Positions 19,870 through 32,982 of a DNA stretch of 64,000 nt are shown here, piece by piece; within the stretch, counting starts at the first letter, position 1; each line of letters starts with the position of its first letter. Where the stretch lies: the NCBI GenBank assembly GCA_025093985.1, contig JACAAK010000004.1, positions 4,092,001 to 4,156,000 on the forward strand, read 5' to 3'. Made by a program: the position numbers and the translations under genes. The notes below the pieces were generated by a model. The model searched no databases, had not been told where the DNA came from, and saw only the letters and a list, made by a program, of their open reading frames with translations. The DNA is from Calvatia gigantea (taxonomy: Eukaryota; Basidiomycota; Agaricomycetes; Agaricales; Lycoperdaceae).

Positions 19870-22800
19870 CTAGTATTTCTGTCTGGGGGCTGACTTGGCT
19901 GATGATTTTCTGGATTTCCTTGCCCCTCTTTTATGGGTATCCTCCGGATGCCTTTTGTGGTATTCTGCTATTGCATCTTGGGTGTTTTGCAAATTTGACT
20001 CTGCTGTCCACGTATCTTCTTCATTGCTGTATCCCTTCTAGTGTATAAGGAATTGATATCCCCTTCCTCTTCGTCGTTTCCCTCGAACTTCTTCTACTTC
20101 GTACTCCTCTTCATTGTTGATGATCATTGGTTCGGGCACTGGTGCTTCTTTCTGGATGTGGAATGATGCTTTTTGTGTCGGGGTTAACAGCTGTTCATTG
20201 AATACGTCGTGGATGGCCCATCCTTCTGGTATCACTAGTCGATATGCCGCTTTTCCTATTTTCTCCTTAATTCGGAAAGGTCCATACCTTTTCTGGCCTA
20301 GCTTCTTTGATGGCTGATTGGTATGGATGTTGGTGTTCTCTAACCATACTTCATCGTTGATCTGGTATGTCCTCGTGTTCATTTTGCTATTATCATGTGT
20401 CTGTTTCATCTTTTCTTGATATGATCATAGTGCGGAAGCGGCGTTATTTCTTGCGTTTTGGAGTTGTTTTAGGAACTTCGTACTGCTAGGGTTGTTCATC
20501 GTTCCGTTTTCTTTTCCTTTCCAGGGGTGTCTGCCGTAGTTTAGGTAGAATGGTGTCGCCTGTGTGCCGCTGTGTTTTTTGTCGTTGTATTGGAATTCCG
20601 CCATGGGTAGCCATTTTGTCCAGTCGTTTTGGTCGTAGTTGCAGTATATCCTCAAGTATGTTTCGACTTCCCTGTTGATCCTTTCTGTTTGTCTGTCGGT
20701 TTGTGGGTGGTAGGCTGTTGACAGGTTTCGTTCTATTCCTAGTCCTTTGAATAGTTCGCCGGTGAATTCGGATGCAAACTGTGGTCCTCAGTCACTAAGG
20801 ACTTTCCTCGGCATTCTGTGTAGCTTCCATATCTTGTCCCGGTAGTGCTGTGCTAGTTCTTTTGAGGAAACATCCGTTCTTGTCGCTATGAGTCGTATCA
20901 TTTTTGAGAATTGATCGACAATGACTAGGATGGCGTCTTTTCCTTCTGATTCGGGCAGTGGCCCAATGAGGTCGATACTCACTTCTTCCCATGGACTGTT
21001 GGGGATGGGAAATGGGTGTAGAGGTGTCTTCAGAGGTGTCTTGCGTGGCTTGTTTCATTGACAACTCTGGCAACCTCTAATGTACTTTTGAGCGTCCATT
21101 CGGATTGCCGGCCACCAGTAATCTCTGGTTACCAGCTCGATCATTCGGTGTTGTCCTGGGTGTCCTGCGTCGGGGGCATCGTGGTATTGGTGTAGTATTT
21201 CCTCTCTGAGTGCCGGTTCGGGTGGCACATACATGCTGGTATTTTTGTAGATTATTCCGTCGTGTTCGGTGATGTCAGGGTCTTGGTCACGTATTTTTTT
21301 GGTGATGGCCGTTTCTCTTCTTTTGTTCGCCTTGATTCGTTCTTTGAAGGTTGGTTCCATGAATAGTTTGGTGCGGAGTAGGATGGTCCCTTCCCATGGT
21401 TCGTTGTCGTTTTTGCTCATCCACCAGGCATCTCGGATCATGGTGACTAGTTTTTCTTCTTCTTGATCTGGTTCTTGGTAGATTCTGGAGAGGAGGTCCG
21501 CTTTTGTATTCGTTTTCCCCGGTATGTGGCGTAGTGTGAAATCATAATCTTGTAGCCGTAGGTACCATCTTGCTTGTCGGCCGTTTAGTTTTTGGGGTTC
21601 TCTATAGTATTTTAGGTTCTCGTGGTCGGTCCAGATTTCGAATTTCTCCTCTGCGTCCAGTAGGTAGTGTCGCCATTCTTTCAATGCATGCATGATTGCT
21701 AGCAGTTCTTTGTTGTAGATTTCGTAATTTTGTTCCGCCGGTGATAGTGTACGGGATGTGAATGCGATTGGGTGCCATTTCGAATTTTGTTCTTGTGAGA
21801 GTACTCCCCCTAATGCGTAGTTCAATGCGTCGACTTCTACTCAGAATTGACCTTCTCTTTGGGGCAGTGTTAAGGTGGGTTCTTCTGTGATTCGTTGTTT
21901 TAGTTCGTCGAATGCAGATTGTTGCTCTTCTTTCCATTCCCACTCTTCTGATCCTTTTAGTTTGTTCAATGGGGCCGCTATCTTGCTGAAGTTTTTTATA
22001 AATCGGTGGTAGTAGTTGGCGAAACCGAGGAATCTTTCTATTCCTTTTTTGTTGTGCGGTTGGGGCCATTCTCGTACTGATTTTACTTTCTCGGCCTCCA
22101 TTTCGATGCGTCCGTGTCCTACTGTTACTCCTAGCATTGGGATTTCTTCAGCGTCGAAAATGCATTTGGATCGTTTGAAGCACAGGTTGTGTTCCACCGC
22201 TCTTTCCAGGAATCGGATTGTTCGTTCTCGCAGTTGTTCCTTGGTGTCGCCTGGAATTGCGAAGTTGTCCATGTAGTTTACTATATCTCCGTTACGTAAT
22301 AGGTCTCGAAAGATGCTCGCCATCATTCTTGAGAACGTCCCTGGCGAATTGCTGAGACTGAAGAACATGACTGTGGGTTCGAATAGTCCTTCGTTGGTTA
22401 GGAAGGCTGCTTTCCACTCGTCTCCTTCTTTGATGTGGACGTTGTTGTAGCCCCAAATGATGTCTAGTTTGTTGAAGTATTTGGCTTTTCCCAATTTGTC
22501 GATGACTTCTCCGATTCAAGGTAGCGGTGTTTTGTCTTTAATGACTACGTTATTCAACCGTCTGTAGTCTTGAATGAGTCGTTTTGATCCATCCTTTTTT
22601 GGGATGAAAAAGGTGGGTGTGGCATATGGTGACTTCGACGGTCGTATTCATCCTGACTCGAGGTTCTCTTTAACAAATGCTTTGAGTTCGTCCTGTTCCT
22701 TGATCATCATGTTGTAAGTTCCTGCATTGATTTCTTTGGGTGCCTCTTCTGTTAGGATTATCTCGTGGTCCCATTCTGTTCGTTTGGGTAGTTTGTTGAA

Positions 22801-23415
22801 TGTGGTTTTGTTGAATAGATGTGTGAATGGTCGGATGTAGTCTGGCAGGTCTGCTGGTTCGGTGGGGTCGGGTTCTTCTTCTTCTTCCCATATGTCTTCA
22901 GTGGTGGCCATGCTTCGGATCTTGTCTGTTACCTGGATGTTTTGGTGCGGGAACCTGCAGTCTTTTGGGCATCGATTGAATTTTATTTCTCCTGTTCGCC
23001 AGTTTACTTCTGGATTGTGTTTAGTGAGCCAGTCGTGTCCTAGGAATATTTCTGCTCTGTCTTGGAGTTGTACGACCGATGCTTCGATTGTTTCTTCATG
23101 TCCTTCGATTTCCACCTGTATAGTAGCCGTTTCTGTGACTTTTCCTCCTTGGTTTGTTGTGCCGTCCGCGTTGAGTACCGTGATTTCTTGCTTTAGTTTT
23201 TCTATGGGGATTTTTTCTTCATCTACTAGTTTCTTGCTGATGCTGCTGGTAGTGCATCCCGAGTCAACTATAGTGTTCACTGTTATCCTTTTTGTTGGGG
23301 TTTGGATTTTTCCTTTTAGGTTTAGTTCGCGCTTTCGTTTCTGAGGAATTGTGTAATATTCTTCTGATATCCTAGATACAAGTTTCTTGACTCTCGAGGC
23401 AGCACCTACTCGGAG
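19870..23415 (-). pseudogene. A1 pol, protease-RT-RNase H-integrase-chromodomain
   Basis: Protease motif VDSGCTTSS (~23260), RT with YMDN in place of YMDD (~22260), RNase H (NYALGGVLSQEQ, ~21810), integrase zinc finger with H...CQSCQ (~21060-21180), DDE core (~20640-20990) and chromodomain (YEVEEVRGKRRRGRG, ~20050-20110). Premature stops occur at ~22515, ~21840, ~21055, ~20795, ~20426 and ~20038; five of these are TGA where related copies have Arg (CGA), and the last is TAG for a conserved Trp. Confidence 0.85.
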
Positions 23416-24554
23416 TCTCCGGAAAAATCCTGGTGTTCCTCTGGCTTGGCTTCATCTATTGCTCGGATCTGTGCCTTCTTTGGTGCGGTGCATGCTTTGG
23501 CTATGTGTCCAATTTTGCCGCAGTTATAGCATGTTAATCCTTTGGGTTTTTTGCAGTCCTTGGACATGTGCCTGAATATTCCGCAGTTATAGCACTTGGG
23601 TTCCCCTTTTGCATTGAACACGTGTCGCCTGCTCCCTATTTCCATGGGTTCTCCCATCCCTCCATAAGTAGTTCCCGAGTTAGTTTTCTTATCTCCTCGG
23701 TATTCGGAGGCCTCATATCCCTGTCCAACTGCTAATATGGCCTCCTTCCATTCTGGGTACATGTCAGGTCGAGCGGCTGGAGGGTAGCCTGTGATGGTGT
23801 GGATAATATCTTGTCGGGCATTTTTTCACAGCAAGAACATGGCATGTCGGTTGTCAGTTTTTGCCTTGTTTTTGAGTACTTCGAATTCGATGAGGTAGTC
23901 GGCTGTGTTCCTATTTCCTTGTTTGAATTTTTCGATCTGCCATTCCACTTTTGCGTTCATGGCATCATCCGAAAAGGTTCGTTTGAATTCTTCGGCAAAG
24001 ACTTTCCAGTCCACAGAGTCCTCTCCTTCTAGAATTTGTGGTGCTTTCATTGCTGCATATGCTCCTGCTGTTCCTCCTCTCAGTCTGGCTAAGACTGCTA
24101 TGGCTTTGTCATCTGCCATGGCAACTTTGTTAAATTTCATGAAGAGTGTCATGGCCCTCCACTAGTCGTCGAATTTAGTTCGGGTTCTATCGAAGAACCC
24201 TGGGTCGGGTACGAGTCCCTTTGTGTTAGGTGCTGTGGTGGGCGCAGTGTTGTCCGTCATTTCTGAATTTCCCGATTCTGATTCTGTTTCGGTGTCTTGG
24301 TTCTCCGGTTGTCTTAACTGTTCTTCTGCTATGTCGAGTTCGTTGAAGAGTTCTGATATAATTACTTCTACTCCTGTTGGGTTTGTTCCTTGTGTGGTGT
24401 CTCCGGGTTCATTGTCTGTTACAACCATTTCTGGTGCAGGTGCTTCAGGGTTCTCTGCTTCTTCGTCTGATGAGTCGGTTTCACTGTCTGTTTCGAGCTC
24501 GTTGTCTGTGACTTCGAGCTGAGGTTCTCTGTATTCGTCGGGGTTCGAGCTCAT
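23406..24554 (-). pseudogene. A1 gag
   Basis: Starts MSSNPDEYREPQLEVTD with a long acidic N-terminus. The capsid-like part is PDPGFFDRTRTKFDD ... ILEGEDSVDWKVFAEEFKRTF. Two CCHC knuckles follow (CYNCGIFRHMSKDC and CYNCGKIGHIAKAC). Broken by TAG at ~24165 (expected Trp) and TGA at ~23824 (expected Arg). In the first knuckle a G is replaced by R (FRH). Confidence 0.85.
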
Positions 24555-24635
24555 ATAATGGCTCCTGGGTTCGTTGTGGTTCGAGTCTTTTTCAACTCTA
24601 TTTCCTGCAAGGTGAGGTGGTGACGCTTAACCAAA

Positions 24636-24942
24636 TGTTACGACCTTAGTTGGTTTAGACCTCAGGTTGCAGCTCTGGCTAAGTCTTGAGGGCGAGTGAG
24701 GGAAAGAGAACAGAAGATGGTTAAGCGTACCGAGTACAACAGAGTGTATGTACACTTAAGTATGTCTAAAGTCATCCGGTTGAACGGATGGAGTAACTAC
24801 ATGAAACGTCCGGTGAGAGCGTAGTAGTTGGTACAAGTCATATCTCGGAGAACACTGGACTAGAATAGACGAAACAGGTACGCGGATAGTTGGAAATGCA
24901 GAATAGTACGGAACTCATTATGATCGGTGGAAACTCATAACA
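24636..24942 (-). repeat. A1 5' LTR
   Basis: 307 bp. The TATA box (TATTTAAG-like in element sense) precedes an ACGCTTAACCA segment whose exact complement lies just inside the element at 24623-24633, the proposed self-priming site. Confidence 0.9.
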
Positions 24943-25440
24943 TAAATTCCACTATGGACTTCAGTCAACAATCCAGAATACAGTAGCCACTATAGTCTCA
25001 GAACATCCCTAAGACAACAACACAGAAGGTTGGTATACTGTGGCTCAATGCATCAACTAGATAAGGGCTGCCAATGACACCTTCCAGGCCACTATCCACT
25101 CTGACCCAATATTTTTAAACCAAAACCCCTCCATTCCCTCCCACTTCCACCAGTCACTGTTCTACCTCCATTTGTTCGACCTACACTATCTCTCAGCACT
25201 CCTGCACCTATAGAGGTAGATGTCTCTTACAAATCTGCTCCACTCCCACCCATCTGCTACCATTGCAAGAAGGTTGGACACATCAAATCTAAATGCCCCC
25301 TCAGATATGACATCCACCATTTAACAGCAAATGAAGAGGATGACCTCCTTATAAGACTTCTAGCCAGAAAGAATGCAAGAAAAGCAGCAGACTCAGCTCA
25401 AGCAGCTGAAGAAACAGAAGAAGTGGATTTTCCATAGAGC

Positions 25441-27762
25441 AGTGAGTAGAAAGTGCACCCTCACTACAAAGTGTAAATAGGTTCAGTATGCTACCCATAG
25501 ACCAAATAAATGACCCTTCACCCTTACCTACACCTGAACCAAAAGCTACACTACAGAAAACCTCAACACTTTGCTATTCTAAATAGGAAAGATGTCTTTT
25601 GTCCAAACCTGTCATAGCTATACTAGACCAACATGGAACCTCACTTATGCTGCAAGTAGAACTGGAGACTACAAATAGTGCAACTAGCTCTTTTATCAAT
25701 TGAGACTATATACAGACCAACAAACTTAACATCTATACACTCTCTTGCCTATTTGTAGTCTATAACATCAATGGATTAGAAAATGAGGCTGGTCAGATAA
25801 TAGAAGTCAAAGACATCATCCTCCACTACTGCAACTACTTAAGATGCTCCCTGCTTGCAGTCACTGGACTTGGCCACCAAGACTTGCTTCTCAGATATAC
25901 TTGGCTCAAACAATACAACTCCAACATCAACTGGCAGACAAATGAAGTCAAAATATTCCAATGCCTATCCAAGTGTGAAAAGTGCAAGGTTAAAGCTAAA
26001 GCTGAAACCTATGTCTGTTGCCTCCAGACCCACTGTATCCATACCTGTATCCTAGGCTCCTTCTCTGCCTTGGTAGAAGAAGTAAAAGAAGAGGATAATT
26101 CATCTACCTTACTACCCACTTCTATAGATCTCTATGAGGATAACAACCAAATCTTCACTATCAACCTCCTTTCCTATCCAGAAGAGATTGTGCAATGGAT
26201 GTCATGTCCCAATAGCAAGCTGAGGCCTTCTACTATAACTTCCAGTTATTTGACTTACCTACTAGGTTCAGGGAAATTGTTCCCTCCTACCTTCATAACT
26301 TTGAAGCTGTATTTGCCAAGGAGTCCTTCAATATGCTGCCTAAGCATTGACCATGGGATTATATAATTGAACTCATCCCAGGTGCTAACCTGAAGGACTA
26401 CAAGGTTTATCTACTCTCACCCACTGAGCAGTTACAACTGGACAAGTTCATTTAGAAGAACCTCTCATCTGGCTCCATCTATCTTTCCAAATCCTCTATA
26501 GCCTTGTCTGTCTTCTTCATTAAGAAGAAGAATAGATCCCTCCACCTCATTCAGGACTACTATACTCTCAACACCATCACAGTGAAGAATAAGTACTCCT
26601 TTCCACTTATATCCAAACTCATTGCACAACTTCACAGGGCTAAGTACTTCACTAAATTGAACATTTGCTAGGGATTCAACAATGTGCAGATTGAGCTGGG
26701 TAACAAGTGAAAGGCTGTATTCCAGACAAATTATAGATTATTTGAGCTGCTCATCATGTTTTTTGACCTTACCAATAGCCCTACCATCTTCCAAACTATG
26801 ATGAATGACATTTTCCATGAGCTTATCATAGAGGGTGTTATTGTGGTATACATGGATGACATTCTAATCTTCACTAAGACTGTTGAAGAGCACTAGGAGG
26901 TTACCTGCCAGGTCTTGCAAATTCTCAAATAGTACCAGCTTTTCCTTAAACCTAAAAAGTGTGAGTTTGAAAAGACCCATGTCAAGTACCTTGGTCTCAT
27001 CATATCAGAGAATAGTGTTGGGATGCACCCAGTCAAAGTCACAGGAGTACAAGACTAGCCCACTCTAGCCAATATAGGAGAAATACAAGTATTCTTGGAG
27101 TTTATTAACTTTTACCACTGCTCCATCTATAACTTCTCCTACATAGCCCACCTACCCTTCAACCTCACTAAGGTGGATACCAAGTGGCAATGGGGCCCTG
27201 CAGAAGAAACAGCTTTCCAGACACTCAAGGACACAGTCACCTTCTTCCCTGTTTTCCTCTTACCTAATAACTCTACTCCTTTCTGTATTGAAGCAGACAG
27301 CTCAGACTTTACAATGGGCACAGTTCTCTCCTAGAAGGCAGCAGACTCAGAACAATGGCACTTAGTGGCATTCTACTCAAAATCCCTCTCAGTGGTTGAA
27401 TAGAATTATGAAATCTACAACAAGGAAATGCTGGCAATTATCTATGTACTAAAAGAGTGGAGACACTTCCTTGAAGGTGCACACTACCAAATTAAGATCT
27501 GAATAGACCACAAAAACCTAGAGTATTTCATGTCCACCAAGAAACTCAACTGCTACCAAGCCCACTAGTCTCTCATACTCTCCCACTTTGACTTTGACTT
27601 ATACCACTGTCCTAGCCAAACTATGGTGAAACCCAATGCACTCTCCTATAGAGCTGACCATAGCACAGGAGCCCACAACAATGAAAACATCACTCTTCTT
27701 TCTGATAGACTCTTCACTATCCATACATTTGAAGGAATTTTGATGGAAGGAGAGAAGCAGCT
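25441..27762 (+). pseudogene. B1 protease-RT-RNase H region, decayed
   Basis: Plus-strand remnants: protease/linker (~25600-26100), RT (LRAKYFTKLN-type at ~26640, YMDDILIF at ~26850), and RNase H (PFCIEADSSDFTMGTVLS at ~27280, YNKEMLAI at ~27415, IDHKNLEYFMSTKKLN at ~27505). Many TAG/TGA stops. Its B2 counterpart at 60122-61283 aligns closely. Almost no CpG is left. It is cut at 27762 by repeat C. Confidence 0.75.
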
Positions 27763-28163
27763 GTTATGAATATCAATATTTATAACATTATAAATGTCAA
27801 GAATGATGATGTAATCAATGACATCATAACCAGTTATTTATAATATCTAATATAAAGACTTCACTATAGTCTTTAACAATGAAGTCGAGACACAAAAGAT
27901 CTTAGCATTAACAGTATATCATAACATATTCTATACAATAAGATAATAACAATAGATTAAGTATTATTCTAATACTTAATACTATACAGATCTATGAATA
28001 TAGTTCTAATAACCTAGACTACTCTAGAACATTCTAATAGTCTAGAACATTCTATATCTAATAATAGATATATAAGATAATATGTAGAAGTCATACCACT
28101 TTGAAGTCATATGATACTAAAGTCATACTACATTACAATATTATTTATAGAACTCCATTGTTT
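27763..28163 (+). repeat. Repeat C (AT-rich LTR-like), 5' part
   Basis: Starts TGTTATGAATATCAATATTTATAACATT and matches 56547 onward. It contains ATGATGT...ACATCAT, an inverted repeat. It is inserted in B1 RNase H sequence and is itself cut at 28164 by A2, after CATTGTTT; the uncut copy continues GACTAATG. No coding sequence. Confidence 0.6.
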
Positions 28164-28471
28164 TGTTACGACCTTAGTCTGAGTAAACCTCAGGTTGCAA
28201 CTTTAGGCTAAGACTTGAGGGCGAGTAAGGGGAGAGAAACTAAGTGGTTAAGCATACCAAATACAGGAGTGTGTATGTATGCTTAAATACAGAAGAGTCA
28301 TCTAGTTGAATGGATGGAGATAACTACATGAAACATCCGATGACTATGGCATAGTAGTTATGAGTCAGAGCTCAGGGATCGCGCAGGCAGGAATAACTGA
28401 AACAGGTACATGGTAAGGTGGAATGCAGACAAGTACGGAACTGGTATGAGAATAGACTAGAGTTCACAACA
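28164..28471 (-). repeat. A2 3' LTR
   Basis: 308 bp, starting TGTTACGACCTTAGTCTGAG on the plus strand and ending GAGTTCACAACA. Subfamily-specific differences (CTGAGTAAACC insertion, GGGATCGCGCAGGCAGG) are shared with the LTRs at 43057 and 61284. Confidence 0.85.
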
Positions 28472-28489
28472 ATACCCCCCAGTTAGGCT

Positions 28490-29479
28490 TCATGCCTCAG
28501 GAAGCTCGTCAAGGTCTCCATTTACTATGGTGGCAGCAAGGGCCTTCTTTGTGGTGGCAATGAGGAATTGTCCATCGTTTGATTTTGCAAAGAAAACAGG
28601 TAAGTGGCTGCGACTGTCTTGGCGGATAGGGACTGGGACGCCGTTGAAGGGGAACTCAGTGGTGGTGGAGCTGTCCCAGTAATTCTTGACTATCGATTTC
28701 CAGTAGTGTTGGTCTTTCTCTTGGCCTGGTAGTACAGTGCAGAATCTTGCAGGTGGGAGAAAAACTGATGGAAGTTGCAGTAGGGTGATGGTTTTTATGA
28801 AATGGCGGAGGGCGTTGACTTCCTCCTTCATGGAGACCATAACTTCCTCATTCATGGGGGTGTCGGTGTGAGATGGCGGGGTGGGGTTAACTGTGTTATG
28901 CAATTCGGAGAGTGTGATATGGATCCTGTCGACCAGGGTGTTGATGTCGGGGTCTTCGTTTGTCTTGTCTCTTCTGAGCAGTTTCATGGCTACGTTGGCA
29001 AGCTCGAGGAAGACATTGGCAATGTCGAGGTAGTTGAAAACCTCAAGACCTAAGTCAATTTGGCTTTGAAGCCCCTGGACCTGATCTTGTTCATTGGGAG
29101 TGAGGGTAGACTGTTCTAGGGCTCAGAAGATGGCAGGAATGTGTTGGCTGGTGGATGAAGATGTGTTGGTGAATCCTGCATACATGTTGGTGAAGGTAAT
29201 ACATGCAGTGGCAAGGGTGATGTGTCAGTTCATGACTAGTCATTTGTTCTGAGCAGTGATGTTCTCGATTTCGCTGTTTGTTGCTTTGTCGACATCTTTG
29301 AGCAGTGCTTCGAGGAGGCCTTGTGCTGGGGACAGTGTCTTTGCAAGGTTGTAATGAGTTCCTTGGGGAGCGGGTGCTCGGCTGTTGCCTGGTTCTGGGA
29401 ATGGGAGAGAGGAGATTCTGGTGGGGGTGGGGTGGATGAGAGAGTCGATAGTGATGTGGTTAGATTGAGAGGCAGGCAT
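28490..29479 (-). pseudogene. A2 ORF3 (accessory gene after pol)
   Basis: Diverged homologue of the A3 ORF3, readable from MPASQSNHITIDSLIHP to DELPEA. Stops occur at the positions of Arg/Gln residues (~29245, ~29227, ~29127). Long blocks are conserved against A3 (PAQGLLEALLKDVDKATN, VSVFLPPARF-like, LPGQEKDQHYWK, FPFNGVPVPIRQD), so the protein was conserved while the two subfamilies diverged. It starts six bases after the pol stop (TAA, 29486-29488). Confidence 0.75.
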
Positions 29480-29485
29480 GCTTGT

Positions 29486-30545
29486 TTAGTTGTCTTGTCC
29501 AGGTTTCTTGTTCGATGCTTTTTTGTGTTTTCTGCCCCCCTTTTTATGGGTATCCTCCAGATGCCTTTTCAGGTAATCTTGTATAGCATTCTTTGTGTTT
29601 CCTAGGTTGGACTCTGCTGTCCATGTATCTTCTTCATTGCTGTACCCCTTCCAGTGTACTAGGAATTGATAACCCCTTCCTCGTTTTCTTTGTCCGCAGA
29701 TTTCATCTACTTTGTACTCTTCTTCATTGTTGATAATCACTGGGTCGGGTGCTGGTGGCTATTTCTGACTCGGGAACTTGGCCTGGTGTGCCAGTGTCAG
29801 GAGTTGTTTGTTGAACACATCATGAATAGCCCATCCATCTGGTAGTGTTAACTGGTATGCTGCTTCTCCTATCTTTTCCTTAATAAGGAAAGGCCCATAC
29901 TGTTTTTGGCCTAGCTTCTTTGATGTCTGATTGGTATGGATGTTGGTATTTTCAAGCCACACCGCATCTCCTATTTGATATGCATTGCTGTGGGTTCTAC
30001 TGTGGTCATATTATTGTTTCATCTTTTCTTGGTATGTTCGTAGTGCTGATGAGGCATCATCTTGGGTGGCCTGTAGTCATTTTAGGAATTCTGTGGTGAT
30101 GGGATTGTTTGTGTTTGGCTCATTTTTTCCTTTCCATGGATTCCTTCCATAGTTTAGAAAGAATGGTGTTTCCTGTGTCCCTCCATGTTGCTTGTTGTTG
30201 TACTGGAATTCTGTGATGGGAAGCCATTCCGCCCAATCATCCTGGTCATAGTTGCAGTATAAGTGAAGGTAAGTTTCTACTTCTCTATTGATGTGTTCAG
30301 TCTGTCCATCTGTTTGTGGGTGGTATGCTGTTGATAGATTTCACTCGATGCCAAGCCCTTTGAATAGTTCCTTGGTAAATTCTGATGCAAATTGGGGTCC
30401 TCGGTCACTGAGTACTTTCCTCAGTAGTCCATGAAGCTTCCATATTTCATCTCGATATATCCTTGCAATGTCTTTAGATGAAGCATCTGTGGTTGTCGCT
30501 GAGAGTCATATCATTTTTGTGAAATAGTCTACGATGACTAGTATT
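29486..30545 (-). pseudogene. A2 pol 3' part: integrase core to chromodomain
   Basis: The chromodomain is complete in one frame (YKVDEICGQRKRGRGYQFL, VHWKGYSNEEDTW; 29486-29740), preceded by the integrase C-terminal part (SKKLGQKQYGPFLIKEKIG, ~29880-29960) and the DDE core with scattered stops (~30020-30545). Interrupted at 30545 by A3; the upstream half resumes at 39381. Confidence 0.8.
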
Positions 30546-32392
30546 TGTTACAACCTTAGTCGGTTAGACCTCAGGTTGCAGCTCTGGCTAAGTCTTGAGG
30601 GCGAGTAAGGGAAAGAGAACAGAAGGTGGTTAAGCGTACCGAATACAACAGGGTGTATGTACGCTTAAATACATCTAGAGCTTATCCAGTTAAACGGATG
30701 GAGTAACTACATGAAACGTCCGGTTAAGGTGTGGTAGTTAGTACGAGTCATATCTTCGGAGAACGCTGGACTAGAATAGCTGAAACAGGTACACGGATAG
30801 TTAGGAATGTAGAATAGCACGGAACTCGTTATGATCGGTGGAAACTCATAACAATACCCTCCGATTAGACTTCATGCCTCAGGAAGTTCGTCGAATTCTC
30901 CATTGACTATGGCTGCGGCGAGGGCTTTCTTGGTGGCCCCGATGAGGTACTTTCCTTTGTTGGAGCGTGCGAAGAAGACGGGCAAGTGGCTGCGGCCATC
31001 TTGACGGATAGGGACTGGGACTCCGTTGAAGGGGAACTCGGTGACGGTTGAGTTGTCCCAATAGCTCTTGACTATCACTTTCCAATAATGTTGGTCCTTT
31101 TCTTGGCCTGGTAGTACACTGCGGAATCTTGCTGGTGGGAGAAAAACCGATACGATCTGTGGTGGGGTGATGGTCTTTATGAATCGTCGGAGTGCATTGA
31201 CTTCTTCCTTCATTGAGACGGTGGTTTCTTCGTCCATGGGCGTGTCTGCTCGTTTGGTTGTTGGGGAACGGATGGTGGTGTGTAGGTCAGCAAGAGTGAT
31301 TCCGATGCGCGTAACGAGTTGATCGATGTCTGGGTCTTCTGTGGTCTTGTCACGTCCTAGTAGGTTCATAGCGACGTCTGCGAGTTCTAGGAAGATGTCG
31401 GCGATATCGAGGTGGTTGAATACTTCTAGAGCGAGGTCAACACGGCTCTGGAGGCTGTGAACTCGATTCTGTTCGCTAGGTGTGAGGGTGGATAATTCTA
31501 ATGCGCGGAAGATGGCGGGAATGTGCTGGCTAGTGGAGGACGATGCGTTGGCGAATCCGGCGTACATGTCCACAAAAGTGATGCAAGCGGTGGCGAGGGT
31601 GATGTGGCGGTTTACTGCGAGTCGTTTGTTCTGGGCCGTGATTGTTTCTACTTCATCGTTTGTAGCTTTGTTGACATCTTTGAGGAGGGCCTCAAGGAGT
31701 CCTTGTGCTGGGGACGGGGTGGTTGCGAGGTTGTAGCGGGTGCCTTGGGGTGCGGGTGCTTGACTATTGCCTGGCTTTGGGAGAGGGACTGAGGAAATTG
31801 TGGTCGGGTTGGGGTGGACGAGGGAGTTGATAGAGATGCGGTTGGCTTGGGAGGACATGTTTGTCTAGTATCTTTGTCTGGGGTTTGACTTGGCTGATGT
31901 TTTTCTGGATTTCTTGCCCCCCTTTTTATAGGTATCCTCCGGATGCCTTTTGTGGTACTCCGCTATCGCATCTTGGGCGTTTTGCAAGTTTGATTCTGCT
32001 GTCCACGTATCTTCTTCGTTGCTATATCCTTTCCAGTGTATAAGGAATTGATATCCCCTTCCTTTTCGTCATTTTCCTCGGACTTCTTCTACTTCGTATT
32101 CTTCTTCGTTGTTGATGATCATTGGTTCGGGCGCTGGTGCTTCTTTCTGGATGTGGAATGATGTTTTTTGTGCCGGTGTTAGCAGCTGTTCGTTAAACAC
32201 ATCATGGATGGCCCATCCCTCTGGTATTGCCAGCCGATACGCCGCTTCTCCTATCTTTTCCTTAATTCGGAAAGGCCCATACCTTTTTTGGCCTAGCTTC
32301 TTTGATGATTGATTGGTATGGATGTTGGTGTTTTCTAGCCATACTTCATCGTTGATCTGATATGTCCTTGTGTTCATCTTGCTGTTAACACC
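30546..32392 (-). repeat. Exact duplicate of the A3 3' end (LTR, ORF3, pol end)
   Basis: Identical by eye to 32983-34829 (offset 2,437): LTR 30546-30853, ORF3 30872-31858 and the chromodomain region 31865-32392. At 32392 it breaks off in the middle of integrase (GCTGTTA) and joins A2-type integrase sequence. It is not a complete element. I regard it as a probable assembly duplication; a real tandem duplication is the alternative. Confidence 0.8.
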
Positions 32393-32982
32393 GCATCTCC
32401 TATTTGATATGCATTGCTGGGGTTCTACTGTGGTCATATTATGTTCATCTTTTCTTGGTATGTTCGTAGTGCTGATGAGCATCATCTTGGTGGCCTGTAG
32501 TCATTTTAGGAATTCTGGGTGATGGGATTGTTTGTGTTTGGCTCATTTTTTCCTTTCCATGGATTCCTTCATAGTTTAGAAAGAATGTGTTTCCTGTGTC
32601 CTCCATGTTGCTTGTTGTTGTACTGGAATTCTGTGATGGGAAGCCATTCCGCCAATCATCCTGGTCATAGTTGCAGTATAAAGTGAAGGTAAGTTTCTAC
32701 TTCTCTATTGATGCATTCAGTCTGTCCATCTTTGTCTGTGGGTGGTATGCTGTTTGATAGATTTCACTCAATGCCAAGCCCTTTGAATAGTTCCTTGGTA
32801 AATTCTGATGCAAATTGGGGTCCTCGGTCACTGAGTACTTTCCTCAGTAGTCCATGAAGCTTCCATATTTCATCTGATATATCCTTGCAATGTCTTTAGA
32901 TGAAGCATCTGTGGTTGTCGCTGAGAGTCATATCATTTTTGTGCATATCATTTTTGTGAAATAGTCTACGATGACTAGTATT
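32393..32982 (-). repeat. Indel-rich copy of A2 integrase (seam of the duplication)
   Basis: Repeats 29955-30545 with many one-base losses and small insertions, for example GCTGGGG for GCTGTGGG, GATGAGCATC for GATGAGGCATC, and a 15-bp local duplication at 32940-32965 (CATATCATTTTTGTG twice). This error type is unlike the CpG transitions elsewhere in the window and resembles low-accuracy consensus sequence. Confidence 0.7.

Larger units (their letters stand above)
18552..24942 (-). mobile_element. A1: full-length family-A gypsy retrotransposon
   Basis: A 6,391-bp element with two 307-bp LTRs (18552-18858 and 24636-24942) and an exact 5-bp target duplication TAAAT (18547-18551 and 24943-24947). 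The order from the right is gag, pol with protease, RT, RNase H, integrase and chromodomain, then ORF3. Full length but inactive: at least nine in-frame stops across gag, pol and ORF3, most of them CGA-to-TGA. It retains far more CpG than B1, its host. Confidence 0.93.
17750..25440 (+). pseudogene. B1 gag, decayed and interrupted by A1
   Basis: Plus-strand gag remnants lie at 17750-18551 (for example a SMVAATNTPVFHTLQLS-type segment at ~18040) and resume after A1 at 24948. The C-terminus at ~25245-25320 encodes a CCHC knuckle (CYHCKKVGHIKSKC), followed by an acidic tail ending at ~25437. Several stops break the frame. A1 is inserted at 18551/24943 with a TAAAT duplication, so the two halves are one original gene. 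Confidence 0.65.

Noticed and set aside
30872..31858. A fifth independent ORF3 copy
   Set aside because: Identical to 33309-34295 with the same flanks over ~1.85 kb; treated as a duplicate, probably from assembly.
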